NCBI GenBank assembly: GCA_041689775.1
Contig: JBDNFP010000499.1
Span: forward strand, 1-11,395
Reading direction: 5' to 3'
Length of the DNA stretch: 11,395 nt
From: JBDNFP01 sp041689775
GTDB lineage: Bacteria; Bacteroidota; Bacteroidia; Cytophagales; Spirosomataceae
In this document: in pieces, positions 1 to 6,307 of the stretch
Numbering within the stretch: the stretch's first letter is position 1
How the letters are laid out: each line of letters begins with the position of its first letter
The notes under the pieces: model-generated
What the model was told of the DNA's origin: nothing
What the model saw: the letters and a program-made list of their open reading frames with translations, nothing else
Databases searched by the model: none
Position numbers and translations under genes: made by a program

Positions 1-583
1 CTCCCGGTAAGGCGTGGGCTTCGTTAAAGTGATACACATCCGGCGTATAGCCAAGGGCATCGAGTAATTTGGCACCGCCAATGCCGAGTACTATACATTG
101 GGAAGTTTTGGTTCCGGGGTTGGAGTCGTAGAGGCTATACGAAATCGACCGGGCGTTATAATCGTTACCCTCGGTATTCGTCGTGAGGAAAAAGAGCGGG
201 GCGGTTTTGAAAATTTCCGGAGGCAGGTAGTAGGCATTAACCCAAATGGCCTGTCCACCGATATCGATGGCTGTTCGAATTTTGGTGTCAATCAGGAAAT
301 GATAGATTTTTTCCCGAAACTCCACTTCCATGCTATTATCCCGCTTTCGATCTTGATCGTAGTAACCATATTTCCAGAGCATCCCTATTCCGATTAGGTT
401 TTGGTTCAGAGCATAGGCGCTTCTCATGTGCGACCCGGCGAGGAATCCTAATCCACCGGAGTAGATTTTGAGAGATTGATCTATGGCATACTCCATAGAA
501 AAGTAGGCAACGGATTTGGTAAATTTCTTATCGGCAGTAAAGGGATGGATAAAAGGTGTAGTGAATGGTTGATCTGAGTGCAT
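1..583 (-). CDS. glgP: Alpha-glucan (glycogen) phosphorylase, N-terminal part, 3' end cut by the window edge
   Basis: Phosphorylases of this family remove glucose from alpha-1,4-glucans with phosphate to give glucose-1-phosphate, in the cytoplasm, using pyridoxal phosphate. The reading frame from the ATG at 583 stays open for 194 codons to the left edge. It carries family signatures: VAYFSMEYA (residues 25-33), YSGGLGFLAGSH (41-52), a KYGYYDQ segment (71-77) and YHFNEAHALP (184-193), which matches the HxNEGHA-type motif. These place it in the branch of alpha-glucan phosphorylases that is distant from classical glycogen phosphorylase; Bacteroidota commonly have a short form of roughly 550 residues. 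Only about a third is visible, and the PLP-lysine region is outside the window. There is no signal peptide. The ATG is chosen because homologous sequence begins shortly after it. The gene follows the DUF3500 gene on the same strand, but a terminator separates them. The family is secure; the exact substrate (glycogen or maltodextrin) is not. Confidence 0.9.
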   Translation of the reverse strand, partial: MHSDQPFTTPFIHPFTADKKFTKSVAYFSMEYAIDQSLKIYSGGLGFLAGSHMRSAYALNQNLIGIGMLWKYGYYDQDRKRDNSMEVEFREKIYHFLIDTKIRTAIDIGGQAIWVNAYYLPPEIFKTAPLFFLTTNTEGNDYNARSISYSLYDSNPGTKTSQCIVLGIGGAKLLDALGYTPDVYHFNEAHALPG

Positions 584-638
584 GTTTCAACTAGTTTGGA
601 GAAATACTTTGGGTGCTAAGCTACCAAACCCTCAATTC

Positions 639-668
639 GAAAGTTAGATTTCCTGTTTATTTTTCAAT
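639..668 (-). promoter_or_regulatory. Possible Bacteroidota-type promoter for the alpha-glucan phosphorylase gene
   Basis: Reading the minus strand, a TTG (665-667) is followed after 18 bases by TAACTTTC (646-639). This is one base off the TAnnTTTG -7 element, and the spacing falls inside the 17-23 base range typical of Bacteroidota promoters. It lies about 55 bases before the ATG at 583 and just downstream of the terminator at 690-730. That is where a promoter would be needed. A match this short can arise by chance. Confidence 0.3.
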
Positions 669-689
669 GCTTTACCTACCAAGAGTAGT

Positions 690-730
690 CAAAATAAAAT
701 TGCCCCGGTCTTACTGGAAGGTCGGGGCAA
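690..730 (-). terminator. Intrinsic terminator of the DUF3500 gene
   Basis: On the minus strand, TTGCCCCG (730-723) pairs with CGGGGCAA (707-700). Two G-T pairs and a G-C pair extend the stem inwards to about 11 bp around a 9-base loop. It is followed at once by the T-rich run ATTTTATTTT (699-690). It starts 22 bases after the stop codon at 752. The T-tract is only on this side, so it acts on minus-strand transcripts. Confidence 0.85.
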
Positions 731-751
731 TGGAATGGAAATGAACTACGT

Positions 752-1825
752 CTAGCGGTGAGACTGCTCGTAGTGTAGTTTTAGTAAGTCTTCGGCGAAG
801 TCATCCGTCAAATCTCTCACAACGGTATGAATATGATTAGCGTCGTTTTGAGTATTATCAAATTCGATCAATATGGTTGGACCTTGAATACGGTAATAGT
901 GGCCCTCTCCTTTACCCATTTTCAGAGTAGTATTACCCATCCAGGCAAAATGAATATTCTCCATTCCCGCTGCCTCCAATTGAGCCATCTGCTGATTTTT
1001 CAGGGTAATGTGGTAGCGGTCAAGGTACAGGTTTATTAGTTTTTTGAAAAGTATCTGTTGCTCGGCGGTCATATTCTTCATGGCTAGTCCCTGTAACTCA
1101 TCCATACCGTCGACTTTACGTTTGTTTAGAGAAAAAATATCGTAGGGAGACTTCTCCGCTAACAGAACCTGCTTGCGCTGATCACTTGTTAAAGCAGCTA
1201 ATAGCTGGAAGCCCATATCCTCTTCTTGGCCGTGTACTCTTACTCCTTTTTGGGGGACATCCAGGAGAACATGACCGGGGTTACTACCCTGAAAGCTAGG
1301 GGTGAACGAAACGTGCCCATCGACGGAAGTATAGTGCATCGAAACATGGTGACCTTCAATCCGCCAGCCCCAGGGACTTTTGCTGCCCGGAGTTCCGTAC
1401 ACCAAAAAAGCGTAGTTTTCGGGGTCACGCCGGATATCATTTGGTGGTCGACTTTCCAGTACCCGCAGTACATTTTCCAGATCAATAATTTCTTTGATTT
1501 GGGAGTAGCCCTTATCGCTGAGTACTACCTCGACCATGTTCATGGCGGCTACGCGCTGCGCCGGACTCATTCGTTTCAGATTAAGGCCGAGACGTTCGCG
1601 GGGTATGAAGTGCCAGTTAAAACGTAGCGTATCACTGAACGAGCGCATTACCTCATTCTTTTCGGTGGCATTGAGCGTTTTCAAAAAGGCCGAAACTGCC
1701 TTGGCCATTTGCTTGTTGAGGTTTTTTGCTTTTGAGTCCGTTTGCGAAGGAGCCAAGGTGTGGTGAGGCTTGGCGAATGCTACTGAACCGATACAAAAAA
1801 AGACTAAAAAGAGAATTGATCTCAT
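752..1825 (-). CDS. Secreted DUF3500 family protein
   Basis: The 357-residue protein begins with a signal peptide (hydrophobic residues 4-17, likely cleavage after AFA at 16-18), so it should act outside the cytoplasm. The mature part matches my recollection of the DUF3500 family over its length. Key segments are NWHFIPRER (70-78), WGWRIEGHHVSMHYT (152-166), FTPSFQGSNPG (174-184), HFAWMG (292-297), GEGHYYRIQGP (306-316) and EFDNTQNDANHIHTVVRD (321-338). The last two are rich in Asp, Asn and His and could form a metal or active site; that is inference. No biochemical function for the family is known to me. The gene starts 53 bases after the stop of the DUF1080 gene upstream, with no terminator between, so the two are probably one transcript. 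It ends at a strong terminator (690-730). The ATG at 1825 is preferred because it gives a complete signal peptide. Confidence 0.85.
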   Translation of the reverse strand: MRSILFLVFFCIGSVAFAKPHHTLAPSQTDSKAKNLNKQMAKAVSAFLKTLNATEKNEVMRSFSDTLRFNWHFIPRERLGLNLKRMSPAQRVAAMNMVEVVLSDKGYSQIKEIIDLENVLRVLESRPPNDIRRDPENYAFLVYGTPGSKSPWGWRIEGHHVSMHYTSVDGHVSFTPSFQGSNPGHVLLDVPQKGVRVHGQEEDMGFQLLAALTSDQRKQVLLAEKSPYDIFSLNKRKVDGMDELQGLAMKNMTAEQQILFKKLINLYLDRYHITLKNQQMAQLEAAGMENIHFAWMGNTTLKMGKGEGHYYRIQGPTILIEFDNTQNDANHIHTVVRDLTDDFAEDLLKLHYEQSHR

Positions 1826-1878
1826 GGGATTTTAAAATGTTTATTTGTGATAGGAAGGTTAGTTGATGGATTATTTTG

Positions 1879-2562
1879 TTAGAGGCTTCGGATACGCATA
1901 TTTCTGAACCATACTTCATCGCCGTGGTCCTGCAAGGCAATTTTTCCTCCGACGTGGGGTGTTGCGTACGCCCATTTGGCAAATTTACTTTTGGCAAGTT
2001 GAGCCTTCCAGTCGTCTGATCCGTATACGTAGTCTACTACTTTGACTCCGTTGAGCCAGTGTTCAATGTGATTGTCTTTGATGATGATACGTCCTTTGTT
2101 CCACTCCCCGACGGGCTTAGCTACCCGTTGGGATGGGGCTTGCATGTCATAATTGGCGGCGGTTTTTTGCTTATCATTTATCGTGACCATCTTGCCGCCG
2201 TCATTGAAAGGAGGGTAACCTTCGTCATCAATGATTTGGTATTCAGGGCCCGAAAAGTAGGTGGTATTTTTTGGGTCCTCAATTACCTTGTAGATTATTC
2301 CGCTGTTGCTTTTGGGAGGTATCTTGAAATCAAATTCTAATTCAAAGTTTTCGTAGTCTTCGTTCGAAACGAGATCGCCGCTACCGCCGTGGGTCATCAG
2401 GGCTCCACCCATCACCATCCATCCTTTTATTTCTTCGGCATGGTAGGAGTGCCAGCCTTTTGTCGATTTGCCGTCAAACAGGTTCTTCCATTTACCGGGC
2501 TTTTGTGCCCATGCCGTACCGCTGAGTAGGCAAACGGTCAGTAGTATATAGATCTTCTTCAT
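1879..2562 (-). CDS. Secreted DUF1080 family protein (3-keto-disaccharide hydrolase family), short type
   Basis: This 227-residue protein has a signal peptide (residues 2-17, cleavage after AWA or AWAQ at 17-20) and then a single DUF1080 domain of jelly-roll, concanavalin-like type. Visible family features are WKNLFDGKSTKGWH (25-38), SNSGIIYKV (85-93), GPEYQIID (105-112), VGEWNKGRI (151-159), HWLNGVKVVDY (168-178) and IALQDHGDEVWFRNMRIR (208-225). Members of this family are reported to hydrolyse 3-keto-glycosides after a separate dehydrogenase has oxidised the sugar at C3; I infer that role here. It is the first gene of a probable two-gene operon with the DUF3500 gene. It differs clearly from the other two DUF1080 proteins in the window: it has an insert with WKAQLAKSKFAKWA (185-198), and it lacks the long EVKGDGQGRGN-type loop. 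The start codon sits directly before a typical lysine-then-hydrophobic signal sequence. Confidence 0.88.
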   Translation of the reverse strand: MKKIYILLTVCLLSGTAWAQKPGKWKNLFDGKSTKGWHSYHAEEIKGWMVMGGALMTHGGSGDLVSNEDYENFELEFDFKIPPKSNSGIIYKVIEDPKNTTYFSGPEYQIIDDEGYPPFNDGGKMVTINDKQKTAANYDMQAPSQRVAKPVGEWNKGRIIIKDNHIEHWLNGVKVVDYVYGSDDWKAQLAKSKFAKWAYATPHVGGKIALQDHGDEVWFRNMRIRSL

Positions 2563-2678
2563 AGTACAGTCTTACTAAAATAGTGTCCTGTACAAACAAA
2601 GAAATCAGCTGTAGTATTATACTGTGCTACGAGGAAAGACAAGGCAAAAAGTTGCCAGGCCAAACGGGAAGGGAAATC

Positions 2679-3443
2679 TCACTTACTTTTCAGAGCGGCT
2701 AGCGTTTTTTGGGTGAACTCAGTCAGAACTAGCTTGCCGCTGATGGCCGCCCGCTGATTTAGAAGCTTGTCCCAGTGCTCGGTTCCTTCCCAGAGTACTT
2801 CTTTCATGTGACGCATGGCGGCGGGGTCGAAGGAGGCGAGCTGTTTTACCATTTTTGCAACGTGCTCATCTAACTTTTCGGGAGTTTGGTATACGTCGTT
2901 ATAGAGACCCTTTTGCCAGGCCCAGATGGCTGACTCAAACGCCGTGGCATTGATGGTGAGGTGGCTCGTTGCGGCCAAGCCTATTTTCCTTTTGACGGCC
3001 GGTTCGATGACAAACGGCCCGATGCCGACGGTCAGCTCGCTGAGTTTGACGGCGGCGTTGTGAGTAGCGAGGCAATAATCAGTAGCTGCAATGAGGCCAA
3101 CGCCGCCACCAACGGTTTTTCCGTGGACCCGTCCGACGATAAACTTGGGACAGAGTCGCATGGCGTTAATGACATTTGCAAAGCCCGAGAAGAATGCTTT
3201 TCCATCCGCTTCGTTGGTGATTGAGGCCAATTCGTCAAACGATGCTCCGGCACAAAATGCCCGTTCGCCACCGGATTTGAGAATAATGACCGAGGACTCA
3301 GAAGATTGACCTACTTCTTTGATGCTAGTGGTTAGCTGTTGTAGTAAAGAGGAGGGGAGTGAGTTACTGGCCGGATGGAAAAATTCAATTGTAGCCACGC
3401 TATCTTTGGTCCAAGTGCGTACGTACCCTTCTGACATAATCAT
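2679..3443 (-). CDS. Enoyl-CoA hydratase/isomerase (crotonase) family protein
   Basis: The crotonase fold is clear. AFCAGASFDEL (62-72) and GKTVGGGVGLIAATDYCLA (108-126) form the two halves of the oxyanion hole that stabilises acyl-CoA enolates in the cytoplasm. SELTVG (135-140) carries Glu136, in the position of the first catalytic glutamate (Glu144 of rat hydratase). At the place of the second glutamate (Glu164 of rat) I read His161 in ATSHLTINA. A plain 2-enoyl-CoA hydratase reaction is therefore uncertain, and isomerase, methylglutaconyl-CoA hydratase-like or other chemistry is possible. The length (254) is usual for single-domain members. Two ATGs are available, at 3443 (MIMSEG) and 3437 (MSEG); the second fits family N-termini equally well. 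No fatty-acid or amino-acid degradation genes lie beside it, and a hairpin upstream separates it from the repeat-protein gene. Confidence 0.87.
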   Translation of the reverse strand: MIMSEGYVRTWTKDSVATIEFFHPASNSLPSSLLQQLTTSIKEVGQSSESSVIILKSGGERAFCAGASFDELASITNEADGKAFFSGFANVINAMRLCPKFIVGRVHGKTVGGGVGLIAATDYCLATHNAAVKLSELTVGIGPFVIEPAVKRKIGLAATSHLTINATAFESAIWAWQKGLYNDVYQTPEKLDEHVAKMVKQLASFDPAAMRHMKEVLWEGTEHWDKLLNQRAAISGKLVLTEFTQKTLAALKSK

Positions 3444-3450
3444 ATCAAAT

Positions 3451-3487
3451 TTAAAATATATAACGGAGATAGGTTTTACCTCCGTTA
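3451..3487 (-). terminator. Probable terminator after the repeat-protein gene
   Basis: On the minus strand TAACGGAGGTA (3487-3477) and TATCTCCGTTA (3471-3461) form an 11-bp stem with one G-T pair and a 5-base loop, followed by TATATTTTAA. The G-T pair exists only in minus-strand RNA; the plus strand has an A-C mismatch there. It lies 35 bases after the stop of the gene ending at 3523. The T-tract is broken by A residues, so termination may be partial. Its downstream side also holds TAAATTTG (3453-3446), a perfect TAnnTTTG box, very close to the crotonase start codons. Confidence 0.6.
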
Positions 3488-3522
3488 TTCAAGGGTAAAT
3501 AGATGAACAGGAAAGCAGAGTA

Positions 3523-4017
3523 TTAACCACCAAACAGGCGGGCCCAAAAACTCTTCGCTTTTTTTGTTGCATCTTCCATTACTTCTGCGGCATCTTCCTT
3601 CAATTTATCGATTTCCACAGAAACTCTAGCGGCAATTTCTGCGGCCTTCTCCTTGGCTTCGGCAAGCTTTTCTGCGGCATCTTCCTTAAATTCATCAATT
3701 TCTGCGGAAGCTTTGGCAGCAATTTCTGAGGCTTTTACTTTGGCTTCGGCAAGCTTTTCTGCGGCCTCTTCCTTAAATTCATCGATTTCTTCGGAAGCTT
3801 TGGCGGTAATCTCGGAGGCTTTTACTTTTACTTCGGCTATTTTTTCGGTGGCTTCTGCTTTTAGCTCATCGAATTCTTCGGAAGCTTGGGTAGCCATCGA
3901 GTCCATCTTATCCTTAACTTCACCGGCCTTTCCGAGGGCAGTATTTTTAAGGTCATCCATTTTACTGCCAGCAGCTTTGGTGGGATCACCAGCCGAGGGG
4001 ATTTGATTTTCTTCCAT
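3523..4017 (-). CDS. Charged helical protein of four 29-residue tandem repeats (LEA/apolipoprotein-like)
   Basis: No family could be assigned by motif. The 164-residue protein has no signal peptide or membrane segment and is rich in Ala, Glu and Lys. After an N-terminal part with GSKMDDLKN and GEVKDKMDS segments (17-40), four units of exactly 29 residues follow (45-73, 74-102, 103-131, 132-160), each built on AS-E-EIDEFKE-AAEKLAEAK-KASEIAAK. Twenty-nine residues are almost exactly eight helical turns, so each repeat should present the same face of a long amphipathic helix or coiled coil. The last unit diverges and ends in SFWARLFGG, the only hydrophobic patch, which could anchor it to a membrane or partner. 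Such compositions occur in stress-related LEA-like and apolipoprotein-like proteins; that role is inference. The gene is divergent from a coiled-coil lipoprotein gene and ends at a probable terminator. Confidence 0.75.
   Translation of the reverse strand: MEENQIPSAGDPTKAAGSKMDDLKNTALGKAGEVKDKMDSMATQASEEFDELKAEATEKIAEVKVKASEITAKASEEIDEFKEEAAEKLAEAKVKASEIAAKASAEIDEFKEDAAEKLAEAKEKAAEIAARVSVEIDKLKEDAAEVMEDATKKAKSFWARLFGG
3538..3885 (-). repeat. Four in-frame 87-bp tandem repeats within the helical-repeat gene
   Basis: The coding sequence of residues 45-160 consists of four consecutive 87-base units. Units at about 3712-3798 and 3625-3711 are the closest in DNA, sharing long identical stretches such as those around the paired EIDEFKE and AAEKLAEAK codons. 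The first unit (3799-3885) is more diverged, and the last (3538-3624) most of all. The gradient suggests growth by internal duplication with the ends ageing. Repeat number could vary between strains. Confidence 0.85.
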
Positions 4018-4069
4018 GATAGAGCTTGAATTGTTTCGTTCGAAATGTACAAACTAGCAAGGATTGTTG

Positions 4070-4077
4070 CAAATGTA
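4070..4077 (-). promoter_or_regulatory. Possible -7 promoter element for the helical-repeat gene
   Basis: The minus strand reads TACATTTG here, a perfect match to the Bacteroidota TAnnTTTG -7 element, 52 bases before the ATG at 4017. I see no convincing TTTG -33 element 17-23 bases further upstream, so this is only a candidate. Confidence 0.35.
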
Positions 4078-4213
4078 GTAGTTGTATTCTGTACTACATA
4101 TTTTGAGGAATTACCTACCCAAGGCACACGGCCAAAGACCCGAAAAGTGCGGATGGTATTATTTTTTTAGAAATATAACCAATAGTGCGAATTTGAATCA
4201 GTGAAATAACGGT

Positions 4214-4717
4214 ATGAGAAAAGTAGCCATAATTACAGGAATATACGCATGTATCACGACGGGATGGTTGCTGATCAGTTGCGAACTGAATAACAAGTCC
4301 CAAAAAGAGGAGTACGCCGAGGAACAAGCGGAGGCCACGAAGGAAGCTGATAAGGCTTATACCGTTATTGAAACTACCGATGGAATGGCTGATCGGACGG
4401 AAGTAAGAGAAAACTTAGCGGAAACGGTAAAAGATCTAGCGGAAGAAAAGCAACAGTATGTGAATATCCTGCAAGACCGCCAGAAAAAACTAAACAAACG
4501 CATTGGTGCGTTGGATAAAAAGCTAACCGACCCTACCCAGGCTAATCAGCCCCAATGGGTAGAGCAAAAGAGAAAACTGGCAAGAGAAAGAGATAGGGTG
4601 AACCCTATGATGCTGAATCTGCAAAAGCCCATGACGGGTGAGAAATGGGTTACGGCCGAGGAAGAGATCAAATCGTTACTTGCTTCCATTAATGAGCAAC
4701 TAAAAGACAATGAGTAA
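4214..4717 (+). CDS. Small predicted coiled-coil lipoprotein of unknown function
   Basis: The 167-residue product starts MRK, followed by a hydrophobic stretch (4-21) and LISC (20-23), a good lipobox with Cys23 as the lipidated residue. It should therefore be anchored in an envelope membrane after signal peptidase II cleavage. The mature part is mostly charged helix: residues 29-48 are very Glu/Lys/Ala-rich, and 66-105 (heptad-like AETVKDLAEEKQQYVNILQ and following) are likely coiled coil. Then comes a PTQANQPQW linker (107-115), a second helix (116-130) and a C-terminal helix (147-165). I recognise no named family. It is divergent from the 29-residue repeat protein, with 196 bases between the start codons, and convergent with the 188-residue gene, sharing the hairpin at 4725-4751. 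The stop codon is only 12 bases from the opposing stop. Confidence 0.72.
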   Translation: MRKVAIITGIYACITTGWLLISCELNNKSQKEEYAEEQAEATKEADKAYTVIETTDGMADRTEVRENLAETVKDLAEEKQQYVNILQDRQKKLNKRIGALDKKLTDPTQANQPQWVEQKRKLARERDRVNPMMLNLQKPMTGEKWVTAEEEIKSLLASINEQLKDNE

Positions 4718-4724
4718 GTACTAT

Positions 4725-4751
4725 GATGGTCAGGCAAGCCGCCTGACCATC
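4725..4751. terminator. Shared hairpin between convergent genes, partly inside a coding end
   Basis: GATGGTCAGGC (4725-4735) and GCCTGACCATC (4741-4751) form a perfect 11-bp stem with a 5-base loop. It begins 7 bases after the lipoprotein stop. On the other strand it encodes the last residues (MVRRLA) and stop of the 188-residue gene. The plus strand continues AGTCCTTTTACC, a weak T-tract. The minus strand has none, so termination there may depend on other factors. Confidence 0.65.
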
Positions 4752-5296
4752 AGTCCTTTTACCAGTTCATAGAAGGCTATAGGTTGGAGTGTTCGCCAAT
4801 TATCTAGTTGGAGCGTTCCGCCAAAATTTAGGTAGTAGTCTAGCCTGAACCGTTGCCATTCGCGCTCCACGTGATCACGGAAACTAATCGCTGCAATCCA
4901 TCCATCTTCAATATCTTCAAACCACTCAGCATAGTAGTCGTCTTCGGCTCCGTGGTAGTCCATCACGTTTTCGCCAATCAGGATAAACTGATTGATCCCC
5001 AGCGCCACAAATCCATCGACTACATTTCGTTTTAAATACATGATGTCGTTATGGATGGCGTCGTTCCATTCGCCCATCAGTTCGATCACGACGTAGTGCT
5101 GGGCGTAGTCGGCGTATAAAACCTTCACGTACAGTGTTTCCGACCCTATTTCGTCCCATAAGGGATGGATATAGTAGCCGTAAACATCGTGTTCGTAATA
5201 ATTGAGATTATGCTCCCGGCCAAAAAAGGGAGATTTCTTGTCTTCATTGGCGACATAATGTTTTTCCCAGTTGTAAAAGGGTTCTATATCTTGCAT
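4730..5296 (-). CDS. Unrecognised acidic, aromatic-rich protein, 188 residues
   Basis: I do not recognise a family. The protein has no signal peptide or membrane segment, so it is likely cytoplasmic. It is strongly acidic and unusually rich in aromatics, with seven Trp (10, 47, 77, 125, 133, 147, 167) and about seventeen Tyr, clustered in segments such as YYEHDVYGYYIHPLW (33-47) and DDYYAEWFEDIEDGW (119-133). An alternating strand pattern (55-75, ETLYVKVLYADYAQHYVVIEL without charge clusters) and FVALGINQFILIGENV (96-111) suggests a mixed alpha/beta domain, not disorder. The start ATG at 5296 is the only reasonable one near the 5' end. It overlaps the shared terminator hairpin at its 3' end. 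The dense, composition-consistent frame with no stop argues that it is a real gene. It may be a conserved hypothetical of Cytophagales, but I cannot confirm that. Confidence 0.72.
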   Translation of the reverse strand: MQDIEPFYNWEKHYVANEDKKSPFFGREHNLNYYEHDVYGYYIHPLWDEIGSETLYVKVLYADYAQHYVVIELMGEWNDAIHNDIMYLKRNVVDGFVALGINQFILIGENVMDYHGAEDDYYAEWFEDIEDGWIAAISFRDHVEREWQRFRLDYYLNFGGTLQLDNWRTLQPIAFYELVKGLMVRRLA

Positions 5297-5406
5297 GATA
5301 AGTGGCTTTCTGCTTTTAATCTCCTGTACTATACTCTTCAGACCTTTTAGTACCAGATAAATCTAAGAAACATCCGGTAGATCATCTTTACTATTTCACG
5401 CTAACG

Positions 5407-5437
5407 AAAAAAGCCGGGGGGACATTCCCCACCAGCT
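5407..5437 (-). terminator. Intrinsic terminator of the second DUF1080 gene
   Basis: The minus strand reads AGCTGGTGGGG, loop AATGT, then CCCCCCGGCT followed by a run of T (5412-5407). The stem has ten pairs with one bulged T and one T-G pair, and is GC-rich. It lies 43 bases after the stop of the gene ending at 5480 and before the 188-residue gene's promoter region. The T-run is on the minus-strand side, which sets its direction. Confidence 0.88.
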
Positions 5438-5479
5438 AAAAAAATCTATAAATACTAGTATGTTAGGGATAGAAATTAC

Positions 5480-6244
5480 CTATAATTCTCTGATCCAGAC
5501 ATTCCGAAAACTTGTCGGGTTACCGTGGTCCTGCAACTTAATGGGTCCGCGGCCGTGGGGCTGGGGTTCGGGCTGACCAACGTAGGGCGTGGTGCCCTGA
5601 ATCTGAGTGTGGTTCTGAACCAACACACCGTTATGGATTACCGTGATGTACGGTGGCATTAGCATCTGCCCATCTTTATTGAAGTGTGGGGCGTTGTATA
5701 CCACATCGTAAGTCTGCCATTCGCCCGGCTTCTTGCTTGCATTCACGAGCGGCATTGTTTGTTTGTAAATCGATCCCGCCTGCCCGTTGGAATAGGTACG
5801 GTTGTCGTAGCTATCCAGTACTTGTAACTCATAAATTCCCTGCATAAAAATACCGCTGTTGCCTCGGCCTTGTCCGTCTCCTTTCACCTCGGTAGGTGTC
5901 CGCCATTCAATATGAAGCTGGTAGTCGCCAAACGTCTGTTTGGTTTGAATATCCCCTTTTCTGGGGTCTACGGTCATGGCGCCATTGGCTACCAACCAAG
6001 GGGCGGCTCCACCACTTTTGGCAGATTCCCACTTGTCGAGGTTCGTGCCGTCAAAAAGTACAATGGCATCGTCCGGAGCGGTAAAGCCAGAAACTACCGT
6101 GGAAGTAGCACCGGGTGTTACCAGCCGTGGTACCGGACTCCAGAGCTCACTGGATTCGGGAGTCATTTTCTTGGGTTGAAGTTGGGCTTGGGCCGTAGTA
6201 ATAGTAAGTAGAGTAAGCGAAAAAATGATAGTCTTCTTCATCAT
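5480..6244 (-). CDS. Secreted DUF1080 family protein (3-keto-disaccharide hydrolase family), long-loop type
   Basis: This 254-residue protein has a signal peptide (MMKK, hydrophobic 5-16, cleavage after AQA at 18-20). A linker rich in Pro, Ser and Thr (22-58) leads into the DUF1080 domain: AIVLFDGTNLDKWE (60-73), YQLHIEWRTP (108-117), GNSGIFMQGIYELQVLDSYD (128-147), KKPGEWQTYDVVYNAP (171-186), VIHNGVLVQNH (202-212) and IKLQDHGNPTSFRNVWIREL (235-254). Family members are reported to cleave glycosides already oxidised at C3; I infer the same here, in the periplasm or at the surface. It is a single-gene unit ending in a strong terminator. It is divergent from the DUF1080-PA14 gene over a 159-base region, which suggests joint control. 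Two adjacent ATGs (6244 and 6241) are equally possible starts. Confidence 0.9.
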   Translation of the reverse strand: MMKKTIIFSLTLLTITTAQAQLQPKKMTPESSELWSPVPRLVTPGATSTVVSGFTAPDDAIVLFDGTNLDKWESAKSGGAAPWLVANGAMTVDPRKGDIQTKQTFGDYQLHIEWRTPTEVKGDGQGRGNSGIFMQGIYELQVLDSYDNRTYSNGQAGSIYKQTMPLVNASKKPGEWQTYDVVYNAPHFNKDGQMLMPPYITVIHNGVLVQNHTQIQGTTPYVGQPEPQPHGRGPIKLQDHGNPTSFRNVWIREL

Positions 6245-6307
6245 TCAATAATTTAAGGTTTTGCTAAAAAAGGGTGATGCGACTGGCAACTACAGCATAA
6301 AAGCAGG

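Noticed and set aside
98..397. Open frame of 99 codons on the plus strand inside the first 600 bases
   Set aside because: It lies antisense to the phosphorylase frame, which carries strong family motifs over the whole stretch; the plus-strand product shows no recognisable feature.
1653..1997. Minus-strand 114-codon frame bridging the DUF3500 and DUF1080 genes
   Set aside because: It overlaps both well-supported genes in another frame and its product resembles nothing.
2564..2593. GTACAG ... CTGTAC inverted repeat upstream of the first DUF1080 gene
   Set aside because: Six-base arms with an 18-base spacer are too short to separate from chance, and no similar site is found before the other DUF1080 genes.
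2600..2650. TATAAT-like sequence on the minus strand (ACAGTATAATAC) as a promoter
   Set aside because: The spacing to the nearest TTG element is about 15 bases, and Bacteroidota normally use TAnnTTTG; support is too weak.
3653..4006. Plus-strand open frame of 117 codons rich in Ala and Ser
   Set aside because: It is the mirror of the 87-base repeats of the helical gene; repeated GCC/TCC-type codons on the opposite strand keep it open by composition alone.
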